A DNA stretch of 64,000 nt from Bradyrhizobium niftali (GCF_004571025.1 NZ_SPQT01000010.1:180033-244032), one strand, 5' to 3'. Counted from the stretch's first letter, positions 51,052-59,973 are shown. The notes: generated from the letters alone by a model not told the origin. A program made the numbers and translations.

Positions 51052-52140
51052 CTAGCTATCAAACACGATCACGCTTCGCAGCGTCTTGCCCGCCTTCATG
51101 TTGGCAAAGCCCTCGTTGATCTCCGACAGCTTCAGCTTGGCCGAGATCCAGTCCTCCAGGTGCAGCCGGCCGCGCAAATAGAAATCGACCAGGCGCGGCA
51201 TGTCGACGCGGAAATGGTTCGAACCCATGGACGAGCCCTGGATCCTGCGTTCGCGCAGGAAGTCGAAGCCGTGCAGCTCGATCTTCTGGCCGAACGGGAT
51301 CATGCCGACGATGGTAGCGGTGCCGCCGGAGGCGAGCATGCCAAACGCCTGCTCCGCGGTTTCCTTGCGGCCGAGCACCTCGAAGGAATGATGCACGCCG
51401 CCATTGGTGAGATCGCGGACCTGCTTCACCACGTCGCCGTCGGCGGGATTGATGATGTCGGTCGCGCCCAGCTTGGTCGCGAGCTGCAGCTTGGCCGGGT
51501 TGGTGTCGATGGCGATGATGCGGCCGGCGCCGGCGATCTGCGCGCCGTTGATCGCGGCCATGCCGACGCCGCCGCAGCCGATCACCGCAACGGTCTCGCC
51601 CGCCGTCACCTTCGCCGTATTCACCACTGCGCCATAGCCGGTGATGACGCCGCAGCCGATCAGCGCGGCGAGATCGAGCGGCATCTCCTTCCGGATTTTG
51701 ACGATCGCGTTCTCGTGCACCAGCATCTGCTCGGCGAAGGACGAGAGGTTGAGGAACTGATGCAGCTTCTCGGAACGCGACCATTGCATGCGGTCGGAGA
51801 CGCCCGGCAGCAGCTTCACCGTGGTATCGGTGCAGAGCACGGTACGGCCGGTGGTGCAATTGTCGCAGGTGCCGCAGAACACCGACAGGCAGGTGACGAC
51901 GTGGTCGCCCGGCTTCACGTAGGTGACGTCGGAGCCGACCTGCTCGACCACGCCGGCGGATTCATGCCCGAGCACCGCGGGCAGCGGATGCGGATAGAGG
52001 CCTTCCATGAAGTGCAGGTCGGAGTGGCAGAGGCCGGCGACCGATGTGCGGATCAAAACCTCGCGCGGGCCCGGCTTCGGCAGGCTGACATCCTCGATGA
52101 CCAGCGGCTTGTTGACTTCATAGAGGACGGCGGCCTTCAT
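51052..52140 (-). CDS. zinc-dependent alcohol dehydrogenase
   Basis: A 362-residue MDR enzyme. Catalytic zinc ligands are Cys in VAGLCHSDLHFMEG and His in VLGHESAGVVEQVG; structural zinc comes from the four cysteines in FCGTCDNCTTGRTVLC; and NAD binds at VIGCGGVGMAAINGAQIAGA. The length and pattern resemble class III-like/NDMA-type bacterial alcohol dehydrogenases. The ATG at 52140 is preceded by GGGAGTGCTCG. Its stop lies beside a palindromic repeat. Confidence 0.9.
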   Translation of the reverse strand: MKAAVLYEVNKPLVIEDVSLPKPGPREVLIRTSVAGLCHSDLHFMEGLYPHPLPAVLGHESAGVVEQVGSDVTYVKPGDHVVTCLSVFCGTCDNCTTGRTVLCTDTTVKLLPGVSDRMQWSRSEKLHQFLNLSSFAEQMLVHENAIVKIRKEMPLDLAALIGCGVITGYGAVVNTAKVTAGETVAVIGCGGVGMAAINGAQIAGAGRIIAIDTNPAKLQLATKLGATDIINPADGDVVKQVRDLTNGGVHHSFEVLGRKETAEQAFGMLASGGTATIVGMIPFGQKIELHGFDFLRERRIQGSSMGSNHFRVDMPRLVDFYLRGRLHLEDWISAKLKLSEINEGFANMKAGKTLRSVIVFDS

Positions 52141-52183
52141 CGAGCACTCCCTGTCGCTTTTTTGTTTTGAACGCGGGCGCAGC

Positions 52184-53968
52184 CTACGCTGCCAGAACCA
52201 GTTCGCCAACCTCGCTCATCCCAGCCGCGCGATCGCCGAGCAGCAGCGCGGCGATCTTTGTCTGCGCGGCATTTTCCGTCAGCCGGAACGGATCGCTCGG
52301 CGCCACGCGGTGATCAATCACCAGACGCGACAGCAGCAGCCGGCGCGCATCGCCGCGCATGGCGTGGATGCGATGCGCTTCCCACGCGAGCGCGACGGCG
52401 CTTGCGACATGATAGAGCAGGCTGGTGGCGCGCCGCGCGTCGGCCTCGTTTTCTGACTTGCCCGCGACCTCGCGCGCGAAGCCGACCGCACGATCGGTAA
52501 GACCGCGCAAACGGTCGCGCCAGGCCTGCGGCACGAACGCGCTGTCATCGAGCCGGGCATGCAGGTCGGCGGCGAGCGCAGCTTCGGCGCCGTGGCGGCC
52601 GACCGCGCGCCTCAGCGCATCGATCGCGACGATGTTGCCGGTGCCTTCCCAGACCGAGCCGAGATGGGCGTCGCGCAGCAGCCGGGCGGTGGCGAATTCC
52701 TCGATATAGCCGATGCCGCCACGCATCTCGAGCGCATCGCCGCAGACTTTTCGTGCATCGCGCGTAGCGCGGAATTTCAGCGTGGGCGTCAGGATACGCA
52801 GCAGCGCCGCCGCATCCTGGCTGCCGGCTTCGGCGCGGTCGAGCGCGTCGGCGGTGAGGAAGCTCATCGACAGCGCCTGCTCGACCGGCAGCATGATCTT
52901 CAGCATCTGCCGCCGGCCGAGCGGCAGGTCGATGATGCGGCTGCCGAACACCACGCGGTTCTTCGCCACCGTCATGGCGTCGTGATAGGCGCGGCGCATC
53001 AGCGCGGTGGATTTGACGCCGTTGGAGAGCCGCGACGAATTCACCATCTCGGCCATCTGCACGAAGCCGCGGTCGAGCTTGCCGACGGCGTAGGCGATCG
53101 CGCCTTCGAGCTTGATCTCCCCTGAGGCCATCGAGCGCGTGCCGAGCTTGTCCTTCAGACGGACGATCCGGTAGTGGTTCTGCGCGCCGTCGTCGAGGAA
53201 GCGCGGCATCAGGAACAGGCCGACGCCGCGCGTGCCGGGGCCGGCGCCTTCGGGACGCGCCAGCAGCATCACGACCTTGGCATCCGCGTTCGAGCAGAAC
53301 CATTTTTCGCCAGTGAGGCGCCAATGGTCGCCCTCCTGCACGGCGCGCGTGGTCAGCGTGCCGACGTCGGAGCCGCCCTCCTTCTCGGTCATGAACTGGC
53401 CTCCTTGCGTCAGCTTGCTCATGTCGGTCTGGGTGAGACCATCGAGATATTTTGCCTTCAGCGCCTCGCTGCCGAAATTCGCCAGGAGTTTTGCGCAGCC
53501 GTCGGTGACGTTGATCGGGCAGCCCATGCCGAATTCGGTCTGGTTGAACAGGAAGGTGAAGGCGTGCTTTGCCACGACAGGATATTTGTCCGGCCAGCCC
53601 ATGATGCCCTTGCGGATCGACAGCGCGTGGATGCCGAACTCGCCGAACGCGGCCTTCTCCAGTTCGCGATAGGCCGGGTGGTATTCGATCCACTGCACGT
53701 CGCGGCCGAACTTGTCGCGCTGGTGCAGCACCGGCGTGTGCCGGTCGGCGAGGCGCGCACATTCGTCGAGATGGCCGCCGGCGAGCTCGCCGAGGCGATC
53801 GAGATGCGGCTCGATGTGACGGAACAGCGTCTCCGGCAGGTGGATGCGCAGCAAATCCGTCAGCGCCGGATCGGCGCGGTAGAAATTCATGCCTGTGGTA
53901 TCGGGCGCCAGCAGGCCGGATGGCGCGGACGCGGCATTTTTCGGCTGCGCTGTGACCGGCTTGTGCAT
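52184..53968 (-). CDS. acyl-CoA dehydrogenase family protein, AidB-like C-terminal length
   Basis: A 594-residue flavoenzyme. The middle/beta domain contains TQGGQFMTEKEGGSDVGTLTTRA and WFCSNADAKVVMLLARPEG; the C-terminal helical part contains GGIGYIEEFATARLLRDAHLGSVWEGTGNIVAIDALRR with the catalytic Glu region. At this length, with an extra C-terminal extension, it resembles AidB-like acyl-CoA dehydrogenases. The ADH lies 43 bases downstream on the same strand, so the two are probably coexpressed. Confidence 0.88.
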   Translation of the reverse strand: MHKPVTAQPKNAASAPSGLLAPDTTGMNFYRADPALTDLLRIHLPETLFRHIEPHLDRLGELAGGHLDECARLADRHTPVLHQRDKFGRDVQWIEYHPAYRELEKAAFGEFGIHALSIRKGIMGWPDKYPVVAKHAFTFLFNQTEFGMGCPINVTDGCAKLLANFGSEALKAKYLDGLTQTDMSKLTQGGQFMTEKEGGSDVGTLTTRAVQEGDHWRLTGEKWFCSNADAKVVMLLARPEGAGPGTRGVGLFLMPRFLDDGAQNHYRIVRLKDKLGTRSMASGEIKLEGAIAYAVGKLDRGFVQMAEMVNSSRLSNGVKSTALMRRAYHDAMTVAKNRVVFGSRIIDLPLGRRQMLKIMLPVEQALSMSFLTADALDRAEAGSQDAAALLRILTPTLKFRATRDARKVCGDALEMRGGIGYIEEFATARLLRDAHLGSVWEGTGNIVAIDALRRAVGRHGAEAALAADLHARLDDSAFVPQAWRDRLRGLTDRAVGFAREVAGKSENEADARRATSLLYHVASAVALAWEAHRIHAMRGDARRLLLSRLVIDHRVAPSDPFRLTENAAQTKIAALLLGDRAAGMSEVGELVLAA

Positions 53969-54202
53969 GATCGTCCTCTTCGTTTCCGCCCGACGGCATT
54001 TCTTAGCGCTTGCCGCTTGGGATGATGTCGATCATGCTCCAGCCAGGAAGCCGGATAAAGCCGCAAATTGTCAGGGAGGCATGATCGCGGTGAAGGAGCA
54101 ATTCGCTCTGCGGAATTGTGATCGGCAGGGCCTGCACCCCGGCTGGTTGTCCGCACGGCGGATGCATAGATCAACGGCTTCCCGTCTCCGAGAGATCACG
54201 CC

Positions 54203-54904
54203 ATGGAACACCCGAAATACAAGATCGCGCTCATCGTCGGCGCCGGCGAGGGCCTGAGCGCCTCGCTGGCGCGGCTGCTCTCCGCCCAGGGCATTCGCGT
54301 GGCGCTTGCCGCGCGGAAGATCGAGAAGCTGGGCGCGCTCTGCACCGAGACCGGTGCAAGAGCCTATGCCTGCAACGCGACGGAGCCGGATGAGGTCGAG
54401 CGCCTGTTCGGCCTCGTCGAGCGCGAGATCGGCACGCCCGATCTCGTCGTCTACAATGCCAGCGGCCGCACCCGGGGGCCGCTCGTCGACCTCGTCCCGG
54501 CCGATGTCGCGCAGGCGATCGCGGTCAGCGCCTATGGTGGTTTCCTGGTGGCGCAACAGGCGGCCAAGCGCATGCTGCCGAACAAGCACGGCGCGATCCT
54601 GTTCACCGGCGCTTCGGCCAGCGTCAAGGGCTATGCGCAGTCCGCTTCCTTCGCGATGGGCAAGTTCGCGCTGCGCGGCCTCGCCCAGAGCATGGCGCGC
54701 GAACTCTCGCCGCAAGGCATCCATGTCGCGCATTTCGTGATCGACGGCGGTATCAGGAGCGCGGCGCGGACGGAAGCAGCCGACAATCCGGATTCAATGC
54801 TCGATCCCGACGCGATTGCAGAAAGCTACTGGAACGTGTTGCAGCAGCCGCGCAGCGCCTGGAGCTGGGAGCTGGAGCTGCGGCCGTGGGTGGAGAAGTT
54901 TTGA
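54203..54904 (+). CDS. SDR family protein with Phe in place of the catalytic Tyr (SDR_c10-like)
   Basis: A 233-residue SDR-fold protein. The nucleotide motif is IVGAGEGLSASLARLL rather than TGxxxGxG, and the active-site region TGASASVKGYAQSASFAMGKFALRG has Phe instead of the catalytic Tyr while the Lys (GK) remains. This matches the SDR_c10-type subgroup known for that change. Its ordinary dehydrogenase activity is doubtful. It is followed by the crotonase at 55029, with a repeat in between. Confidence 0.87.
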   Translation: MEHPKYKIALIVGAGEGLSASLARLLSAQGIRVALAARKIEKLGALCTETGARAYACNATEPDEVERLFGLVEREIGTPDLVVYNASGRTRGPLVDLVPADVAQAIAVSAYGGFLVAQQAAKRMLPNKHGAILFTGASASVKGYAQSASFAMGKFALRGLAQSMARELSPQGIHVAHFVIDGGIRSAARTEAADNPDSMLDPDAIAESYWNVLQQPRSAWSWELELRPWVEKF

Positions 54905-54924
54905 GGCGATAACATCACAACAAC

Positions 54925-55011
54925 CGTCATTGCGAGCGAAGCGAAGCAATCCAGAGATGGCTCCGCGGAGGCAGACTGGATTGCTTCGTCGCTTCGCTCC
55001 TCGCAATGACG
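54925..55011. repeat. dispersed palindromic repeat, CGTCATTGCGAGCGAAGCGAAGCAATCC family, copy 2
   Basis: Ends cgtcattgcgag and ctcgcaatgacg, inner arms gaagcaatccag and ctggattgcttc, as at 50406-50492. Confidence 0.9.
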
Positions 55012-55028
55012 AATAGAGAGGGAGCGAC

Positions 55029-55859
55029 ATGACCACGGACACCACCGTCGACACCGGCACCAGTGAGCTCCTCTGCGTCATCCGCGACCGCGTCGCGGTG
55101 ATCACGCTGAACCGGCCGGAGGCGCGCAATTCGCTGTCGGACACGCTGACGCCGGCGCTGCGCACGATGATCCGCACCTGCGCCGAGGATCCCAGCGTCG
55201 GCGCGCTGCTGATCACCGGCGCGGGCGAAGCGTTCTGCGCCGGCGGCAACGTCAAGGGCATGGGCGCGCATCGCGATCCGAAGAAGCTGGAGATGCCGCT
55301 GGAGGATCGCATCACCGATCTCCAGGAGCGGCAGCGGCTGCTCACCGGCGCGCTGGTGTCGGTGCGCAAGCCCACGATCGCCGCGCTGCCGGGGCCGGCG
55401 GTCGGCGCGGGGCTTGCCATCGCCATGGCCTGCGACATCCGCATCGCCGCGCAATCCGCCTTCATCGCCACCGGCTATGCCCGCATCGCGCTGAGCGGCG
55501 ATTATGGCATCGCCTGGCTGTTGACCCGCCTCGTCGGCACCGCGCGGGCGCGCGAACTGATGTTCACCGGCGACAGGGTCGATGCCGCGCGTTGTGAAGC
55601 CATCGGCCTCGTCAACCGCGTCGTGCCCGACGACCGACTGCAAGCCGAAGCCTTCGCGCTGGCCAAATCGCTCGCCGAAGGCCCGCGCCAGGCGTTGCGC
55701 TACATGAAGGACAATCTCGACGAAGCCATCCAGTTCGATTTCGAGACCGCCCGCGATCACGAGGCCGAACGGCTGATCCGTCTCACCACGACCGCCGATC
55801 ACAAGGAGGCGGTGCAGGCGTTCATCGAGAAGCGGAAAGCGGTGTTCACGGGGAAGTAG
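55029..55859 (+). CDS. enoyl-CoA hydratase/isomerase family protein
   Basis: A 276-residue crotonase-fold protein. The oxyanion-hole segments FCAGGNVKGMG and LPGPAVGAGLAIAMACDIR are present. The hydratase Glu positions are Ala (GAGLAIA) and Gly (IATGYAR), while an Asp follows in ALSGDYGIAWLL, the pattern of isomerase-type members such as PaaG. AGAGAGGGAGCG precedes the ATG. It lies behind an SDR; a joint pathway with the ADH and acyl-CoA dehydrogenase nearby is plausible. Confidence 0.87.
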   Translation: MTTDTTVDTGTSELLCVIRDRVAVITLNRPEARNSLSDTLTPALRTMIRTCAEDPSVGALLITGAGEAFCAGGNVKGMGAHRDPKKLEMPLEDRITDLQERQRLLTGALVSVRKPTIAALPGPAVGAGLAIAMACDIRIAAQSAFIATGYARIALSGDYGIAWLLTRLVGTARARELMFTGDRVDAARCEAIGLVNRVVPDDRLQAEAFALAKSLAEGPRQALRYMKDNLDEAIQFDFETARDHEAERLIRLTTTADHKEAVQAFIEKRKAVFTGK

Positions 55860-55872
55860 GGCGTCGCGGCGC

Positions 55873-55977
55873 CGTCATTCCGCGGCGATGCGCAGCATCG
55901 AGCCCGGAATCCATTGGGCCGCAAGACACGCGGTGAAATGGATTCCGGGTTCGCGCTACGCGCGCCCCGGAATGACG
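55873..55977. repeat. dispersed palindromic repeat, CGTCATTCCGGGGC family (A), full
   Basis: Ends cgtcattccgcggc and gccccggaatgacg, inner arms cgagcccggaatccat and atggattccgggttcg. Same element as 36874 and 59444. Confidence 0.9.
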
Positions 55978-56014
55978 GCTTCGGAAGATCTACGCGCCAA
56001 CGATTGCATGAGGC

Positions 56015-56049
56015 AAAAAATGCCCGGCTCAGGTCGACCCGAGCCGGGC
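56015..56049 (-). terminator. terminator of the GNAT gene
   Basis: Read on the minus strand: gcccggctc, a loop containing gggtcgacct, gagccgggc, then ATTTTTT. It lies about 12 bases after the GNAT stop. Confidence 0.88.
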
Positions 56050-56060
56050 TTGCAGTCGTG

Positions 56061-56684
56061 TCAGGCCGAGGCTGAGGGGCTGTCGGCCTGACGGGAAAGG
56101 GCGGCGAGACGCCAGCTCGCGCAGGGAATGTCCTTCGGTGCGACCGCGATCTCCTTGTCGAAGCGCACCAGCTTCCAGTCATCGGGGTGATTGACGAAGG
56201 CGAAGCCGGATTTGCGGGCGAGCGAGATCATGGTCTCATTGGAACGCAGCGTATCGCCGAACATGTGCTCGGCACCCAGCGCGGCCGCGCGGCATTCGAG
56301 ATTCTTCATGAGCGCGGTGGCGATGCCGTGGCCCTGCCAGCGGTCGTCGACCGACAGCCCGAATTCGAGCGTCGAGGTCTCGACGTGGAAAGCGTAGCGC
56401 GCTTCGGCGACGATGGTCTCGAAGCCGTCCACCATCTTGGTCGCGACCACAGTGAAGCGCTCGCGCTCGCCGACCTGGAGGAAGTCGTCCAGCAGGCCCT
56501 TCGGCAATTCGCTGATCGCGCCGAAGAAGCGGTTGTAGCGGGAGCGGGTCGAGAGCGAGCGGAAATAGTGCTGAAGCTCCTCGGTGTCGCGCGGCTGGAC
56601 GAAGCGAACGTTGATCGCCTCGCCCCGCCGGGTGCGCAGCGTGTCCGAATATTGCTTCAGATCTTCCAGGCGAAGAGTGCTCAT
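56061..56684 (-). CDS. GNAT family N-acetyltransferase
   Basis: A 207-residue acetyltransferase. The strand RFVQPRDTEELQHYFRSLSTRSRYNRFFG starts the fold, and the acetyl-CoA-binding motif A is LEFGLSVDDRWQGHGIATALMKNLECRAAALGA. The N-terminal part resembles PA14-free Pat-like GNATs that acetylate proteins or small molecules. The ATG at 56684 (MSTLRLEDLK) is chosen over an upstream in-frame start. It is likely cotranscribed with the DUF1127 gene upstream. Confidence 0.87.
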   Translation of the reverse strand: MSTLRLEDLKQYSDTLRTRRGEAINVRFVQPRDTEELQHYFRSLSTRSRYNRFFGAISELPKGLLDDFLQVGERERFTVVATKMVDGFETIVAEARYAFHVETSTLEFGLSVDDRWQGHGIATALMKNLECRAAALGAEHMFGDTLRSNETMISLARKSGFAFVNHPDDWKLVRFDKEIAVAPKDIPCASWRLAALSRQADSPSASA

Positions 56685-56753
56685 GACACGTGCCCTGCGG
56701 AAAGAGGGACCGCCGGCGCCCCTGTGATCAGGCGGCGCCGGCCTGGCGGCCAA

Positions 56754-56957
56754 TCAGGCCCGCCAGAAGGGTTTGTCGGCCTCATAGGCGATGTCGGACC
56801 AGGACAGGCCGACGTCGTGCAGGTCGCGGGCCGTCCAGTTGGTCAGTTCGCGGCGGGTCCGGTAGCGCTCGTGCCAGACATGGAGCGTCTCGCCGATCTG
56901 CTGGATCAAGCCGGGTGCATGATGATTTGTCATCGAATTCTGGGTCAAGGTAGACAT
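56754..56957 (-). CDS. DUF1127 domain protein
   Basis: A 67-residue protein: LIQQIGETLHVWHERYRTRRELTNWTARDLHDVGLSWSDIAYEADKPFWRA contains the DUF1127 signature (RRxLxxLxxxxLxDIGLxRxD). Small DUF1127 proteins bind RNA or influence phosphate and carbon metabolism in Agrobacterium. It runs divergently from a LysR regulator, as is common for this family. Confidence 0.88.
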   Translation of the reverse strand: MSTLTQNSMTNHHAPGLIQQIGETLHVWHERYRTRRELTNWTARDLHDVGLSWSDIAYEADKPFWRA

Positions 56958-57011
56958 TTTCAGCTCCTGGAGCTAAGTTGACCACTAATATCTGCGCTCC
57001 AGTGCGTTGCG

Positions 57012-57027
57012 ACAAACGACAATTTGT
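57012..57027. promoter_or_regulatory. candidate LysR site between DUF1127 and lysR genes
   Basis: The short inverted repeat acaaa-cgacaa-tttgt lies in the 110-base divergent gap, 41 bases before the lysR start. Divergent LysR/DUF1127 pairs in other alphaproteobacteria share such sites. Arms of only 5 bases keep confidence modest. Confidence 0.45.
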
Positions 57028-57067
57028 ACCTCTTCGCATGAAATAACGTCATGTATCCTGCTGCCAG

Positions 57068-57967
57068 ATGACTGCCAGATTGCCCTCCCTGAACGGATTG
57101 CGGGCCTTTGAGGCCGCCGCGCGCCATCTCAGCTTCACGCTGGCGGCGACGGAGCTGAACGTGACGCAGACCGCGATCAGCCATCAGATCCGGCGATTGG
57201 AGGAGGAGCTCGGCATCCGCCTGTTCATCCGGCAGAACCGCGCGCTGGCGCTGACGCCGGAGGCGCGCGACTACCTGCCGGGGGTCCGCGCCGCCTTCAA
57301 CGACCTCCGCCTCGCCACCGACCGCCTGCTGCGCAGGGACGACGACAAGGTGCTGACGCTCTCGACGCTGGCCTCGCTTGCCGCAAAATGGCTGCTGCCG
57401 CGGCTGACCGATTTCCAGGAGCAGCATCCCGGCATCGACGTCCGCATCACCACGTCGACCAGCCTCGTCGACTTCCAGCGCGACGATGTCGATGCCGCAA
57501 TCCGCTATGGCCGCGGCCAGTGGCCGGGCCTGCGTGCCGACTGGCTGATGGCGGACGAGTTGTTTCCGGTGTGTAGTCCGTCGCTGTTGCGCGGCGACAA
57601 GCCGCTACAGCGTCCGGAGGATCTGCGAAATCATCCGCTGCTGCACACCTCCAACGCCAACAGCGACGACTGGCGGCTGTGGCTGACGGCGGCAGGCCTT
57701 CCGGCCGATATCGCCAAGCAGCCCGGCATCACCTTCGACATGATCTTCATGACCATCCAGGCTGCGATCGACGGCATCGGCGTGGCGATGGGGCGGACGT
57801 CCTACGTGCAGGACGACATCGCCAAAGGTCGCCTCGTCGTGCCCTTCAAGATCGCGCTGCCGGCCGATGCGGGCTTCTATCTGGTCGCGCCGGAGGGTCG
57901 CCGCGAGGCGCCAAAGCTCGCCGCGTTCCGTCAGTGGATCGTTGCTGCGACGCAAAATAAAACCTGA
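57068..57967 (+). CDS. LysR family transcriptional regulator, GcvA-like
   Basis: A 299-residue LysR regulator. The HTH reads LPSLNGLRAFEAAARHLSFTLAATELNVTQTAISHQIRRLEEELGIRLFIRQNRALALTPEARDYL, the GcvA-type sequence; the effector-binding domain follows (LSTLASLAAKWLLPRLTDFQEQHPGIDVRITTSTSLVDF, DAAIRYGRG). It can regulate the divergent DUF1127 gene, and a T-N11-A box at 58030-58060 suggests it also controls the MFS gene downstream. Confidence 0.92.
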   Translation: MTARLPSLNGLRAFEAAARHLSFTLAATELNVTQTAISHQIRRLEEELGIRLFIRQNRALALTPEARDYLPGVRAAFNDLRLATDRLLRRDDDKVLTLSTLASLAAKWLLPRLTDFQEQHPGIDVRITTSTSLVDFQRDDVDAAIRYGRGQWPGLRADWLMADELFPVCSPSLLRGDKPLQRPEDLRNHPLLHTSNANSDDWRLWLTAAGLPADIAKQPGITFDMIFMTIQAAIDGIGVAMGRTSYVQDDIAKGRLVVPFKIALPADAGFYLVAPEGRREAPKLAAFRQWIVAATQNKT

Positions 57968-58029
57968 AAAATCATCAGCTTCCTCCTGAAAACCGATTGA
58001 CCCGCCGCGCCCTGCGCGGCAAGTGGTAG

Positions 58030-58060
58030 GACAGATTGTCGCAGCAACACACAATCTGTC
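58030..58060. promoter_or_regulatory. LysR-type (T-N11-A) operator before the MFS gene
   Basis: Perfect 10-base arms gacagattgt and acaatctgtc separated by 11 bases, which is the LysR consensus geometry ATTGT-N11-ACAAT. It lies 53 bases before the MFS start and 63 after the lysR stop. Confidence 0.8.
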
Positions 58061-58112
58061 GCCTGCCGAGAAGTGAGTTCCGGTCCGGCCACATTTGAAG
58101 GGGAGCAACGTC

Positions 58113-59438
58113 ATGGCTGGACCAGCAACCAATCCGCCCGAGATCAAGTCGCGCATCGGCGCGATCCTGCGCGCCACCTCAGGCAATTTCCTCGAACAGT
58201 TCGACTTCTTCCTGTTCGGCTTCTATGCCGCCGCCATCGGCAAGGCGTTCTTCCCCTCCACCAACGAGACCGCCTCGCTGCTCAACACCTTCGGCGTGTT
58301 CTGGCTCGGCGCCCTGATGCGGCCCGTCGGCGCGATCGTGCTCGGGGCGTACATCGACCGCATCGGCCGCCGCCAGGGCCTGATCGTCACGCTCGGCATC
58401 ATGGCCATCGGCACCGTCGTGATCGCGTTCTGCCCGAGCTACGCGACCATCGGCATCGCGGCGCCCGTCATCGTGCTGATCGGCCGCCTGCTGCAAGGCT
58501 TCTCCGCCGGCGTCGAGCTCGGCGGCGTGTCGGTCTATCTCGCCGAGATCTCCACGCCCGGCAACCGCGGCTTCTACACCTCGTTCCAGTCGTCGAGCCA
58601 GCAGGTCGCGATCTTCGTGGCCTCGATCCTCGGCTATCTCCTCTCCGAGGTGATGCCGGCCGACACGGTGGCCGCCTGGGGCTGGCGCATTCCCTTCTTC
58701 GTCGGCTGCCTGATCATTCCCCTGATCTTCTTCCTGCGGCGCACGCTCGAGGAGACGCCGGCCTTCCTCGCCATGAAGAAGCATCCGACCGCGAGCGAGG
58801 TGTTCGCCTCCGCCCTCGCCAACTGGCGCATCGTCATCCTCGGCATGATGATCGCGATCCTGACCACGACGACGTTCTACTTCGTCACCGTGTACACGCC
58901 GACCTTCGGCAAGACCGTGCTGAAGCTGTCGACGCAGGACGCTCTGCTCGTGACGCTGCTGGTCGCCGTGACCAACTTCTTCTGGAATCCGGTCGGCGGC
59001 GCGCTGTCCGACCGCATCGGCCGCAAGCCGGTGCTGATCACCATCGCCTGCCTCGCGCTCGTCACCGCCTACCCCGCGCTGCACTGGCTGGTGGCCGCGC
59101 CGACCTTCGGCAAGCTGCTCGCGGTCGAGATGATGTTCTCGTTCTATTTCGGCGTCTACAGCGGCACCATGCTCGGCGCCCTCGTCGAGATCGTGCCGGC
59201 GCATGTCCGCACCACCTGCTTCTCGCTCGCCTTCGCGCTCGCGGCCGCGCTGTTCGGCACCTTCACGCCGTTCGCCTCGACCTGGCTGATCGAGCGCACC
59301 GGCGACAAGGCCTCGCCCGGTTTCTGGCTGATGTTCGCCGCCCTGCTCGGCATCATCGCGGCCTCGACGGTGTATCGCAGCGGCGGCAAGGCGGTGCCGA
59401 CATATGATGCGGTGGCGGAGCCGGTTGCGGGGCACTAG
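58113..59438 (+). CDS. MFS transporter, metabolite:H+ symporter (citrate-type)
   Basis: A 441-residue carrier with twelve helices. SGNFLEQFDFFLFGFYAAAIGKAFFPS at TM1 and the motif-A-like loop GAYIDRIGRRQGLIV are characteristic of the metabolite:H+ symporter branch (citrate, dicarboxylate, shikimate). A second motif-A copy is SDRIGRKPVLIT. GAAGGGGAGCAACGTC precedes the ATG at 58113. Likely substrate: an organic acid. Regulation by the upstream LysR is suggested by the operator. Confidence 0.9.
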   Translation: MAGPATNPPEIKSRIGAILRATSGNFLEQFDFFLFGFYAAAIGKAFFPSTNETASLLNTFGVFWLGALMRPVGAIVLGAYIDRIGRRQGLIVTLGIMAIGTVVIAFCPSYATIGIAAPVIVLIGRLLQGFSAGVELGGVSVYLAEISTPGNRGFYTSFQSSSQQVAIFVASILGYLLSEVMPADTVAAWGWRIPFFVGCLIIPLIFFLRRTLEETPAFLAMKKHPTASEVFASALANWRIVILGMMIAILTTTTFYFVTVYTPTFGKTVLKLSTQDALLVTLLVAVTNFFWNPVGGALSDRIGRKPVLITIACLALVTAYPALHWLVAAPTFGKLLAVEMMFSFYFGVYSGTMLGALVEIVPAHVRTTCFSLAFALAAALFGTFTPFASTWLIERTGDKASPGFWLMFAALLGIIAASTVYRSGGKAVPTYDAVAEPVAGH

Positions 59439-59443
59439 CTCAG

Positions 59444-59551
59444 TGTCATTCCGGGGCGCCTCGAAGAGGCGAGCCCGGAATCCATTTCTCCCAGCATTCC
59501 TGTCGCACGATGGATTCCGGGCTCGATGCTTCGCATCGCCCCGGAATGACA
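59444..59551. repeat. dispersed palindromic repeat, CGTCATTCCGGGGC family (A), full
   Basis: Ends tgtcattccggggc and gccccggaatgaca, inner arms cgagcccggaatccat and atggattccgggctcg. It separates the convergent MFS and Rieske genes. Confidence 0.9.
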
Positions 59552-59559
59552 GTGGGGGC

Positions 59560-59973
59560 CTACAGCTCCACCACCACGTAATCGCTCTCGACCTTCACCG
59601 TGACAGTCTCGGCGACATACGGCCCCTTCACCACGCTCGCGCCGGGCTCGACATGGGCCGGGTAGGCCTTCACGCGGAAGCGGCGAGGGTCGCAGTAGGA
59701 CTGGCCGGTGCGGATGTCGAACTCCCAGCCGTGCCAGGGACAGCGGATGATCTCGCCAAGCTTGGTGTATTCGATCTCGCCGGGATCGCTCGATTGCGCG
59801 AGCCCGATCAGCGGCCCCTCGCACAGCGCCGCGCCCTGATGCGGGCAACGGTTCATCAGGCCGAAATATTCGCCCTTGATGTTGAAGACCGCGATCGGCC
59901 GTCCCTCGATCTCCAGGAATTTTCGCGTGCCGGGTGGCAACTCATTGACCGGCGCGATCACGTGACGCGCCAT
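59560..59973 (-). CDS. Rieske [2Fe-2S] ferredoxin-like protein
   Basis: A 137-residue soluble Rieske protein. Cluster ligands are Cys/His in RCPHQGAALCEG and Cys/His in RCPWHGWEFD. It fits electron-transfer ferredoxins of ring-hydroxylating or amidohydrolase-associated systems. Its ATG overlaps the stop of the amidohydrolase gene by four bases. No oxygenase alpha subunit is encoded nearby. Confidence 0.9.
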   Translation of the reverse strand: MARHVIAPVNELPPGTRKFLEIEGRPIAVFNIKGEYFGLMNRCPHQGAALCEGPLIGLAQSSDPGEIEYTKLGEIIRCPWHGWEFDIRTGQSYCDPRRFRVKAYPAHVEPGASVVKGPYVAETVTVKVESDYVVVEL

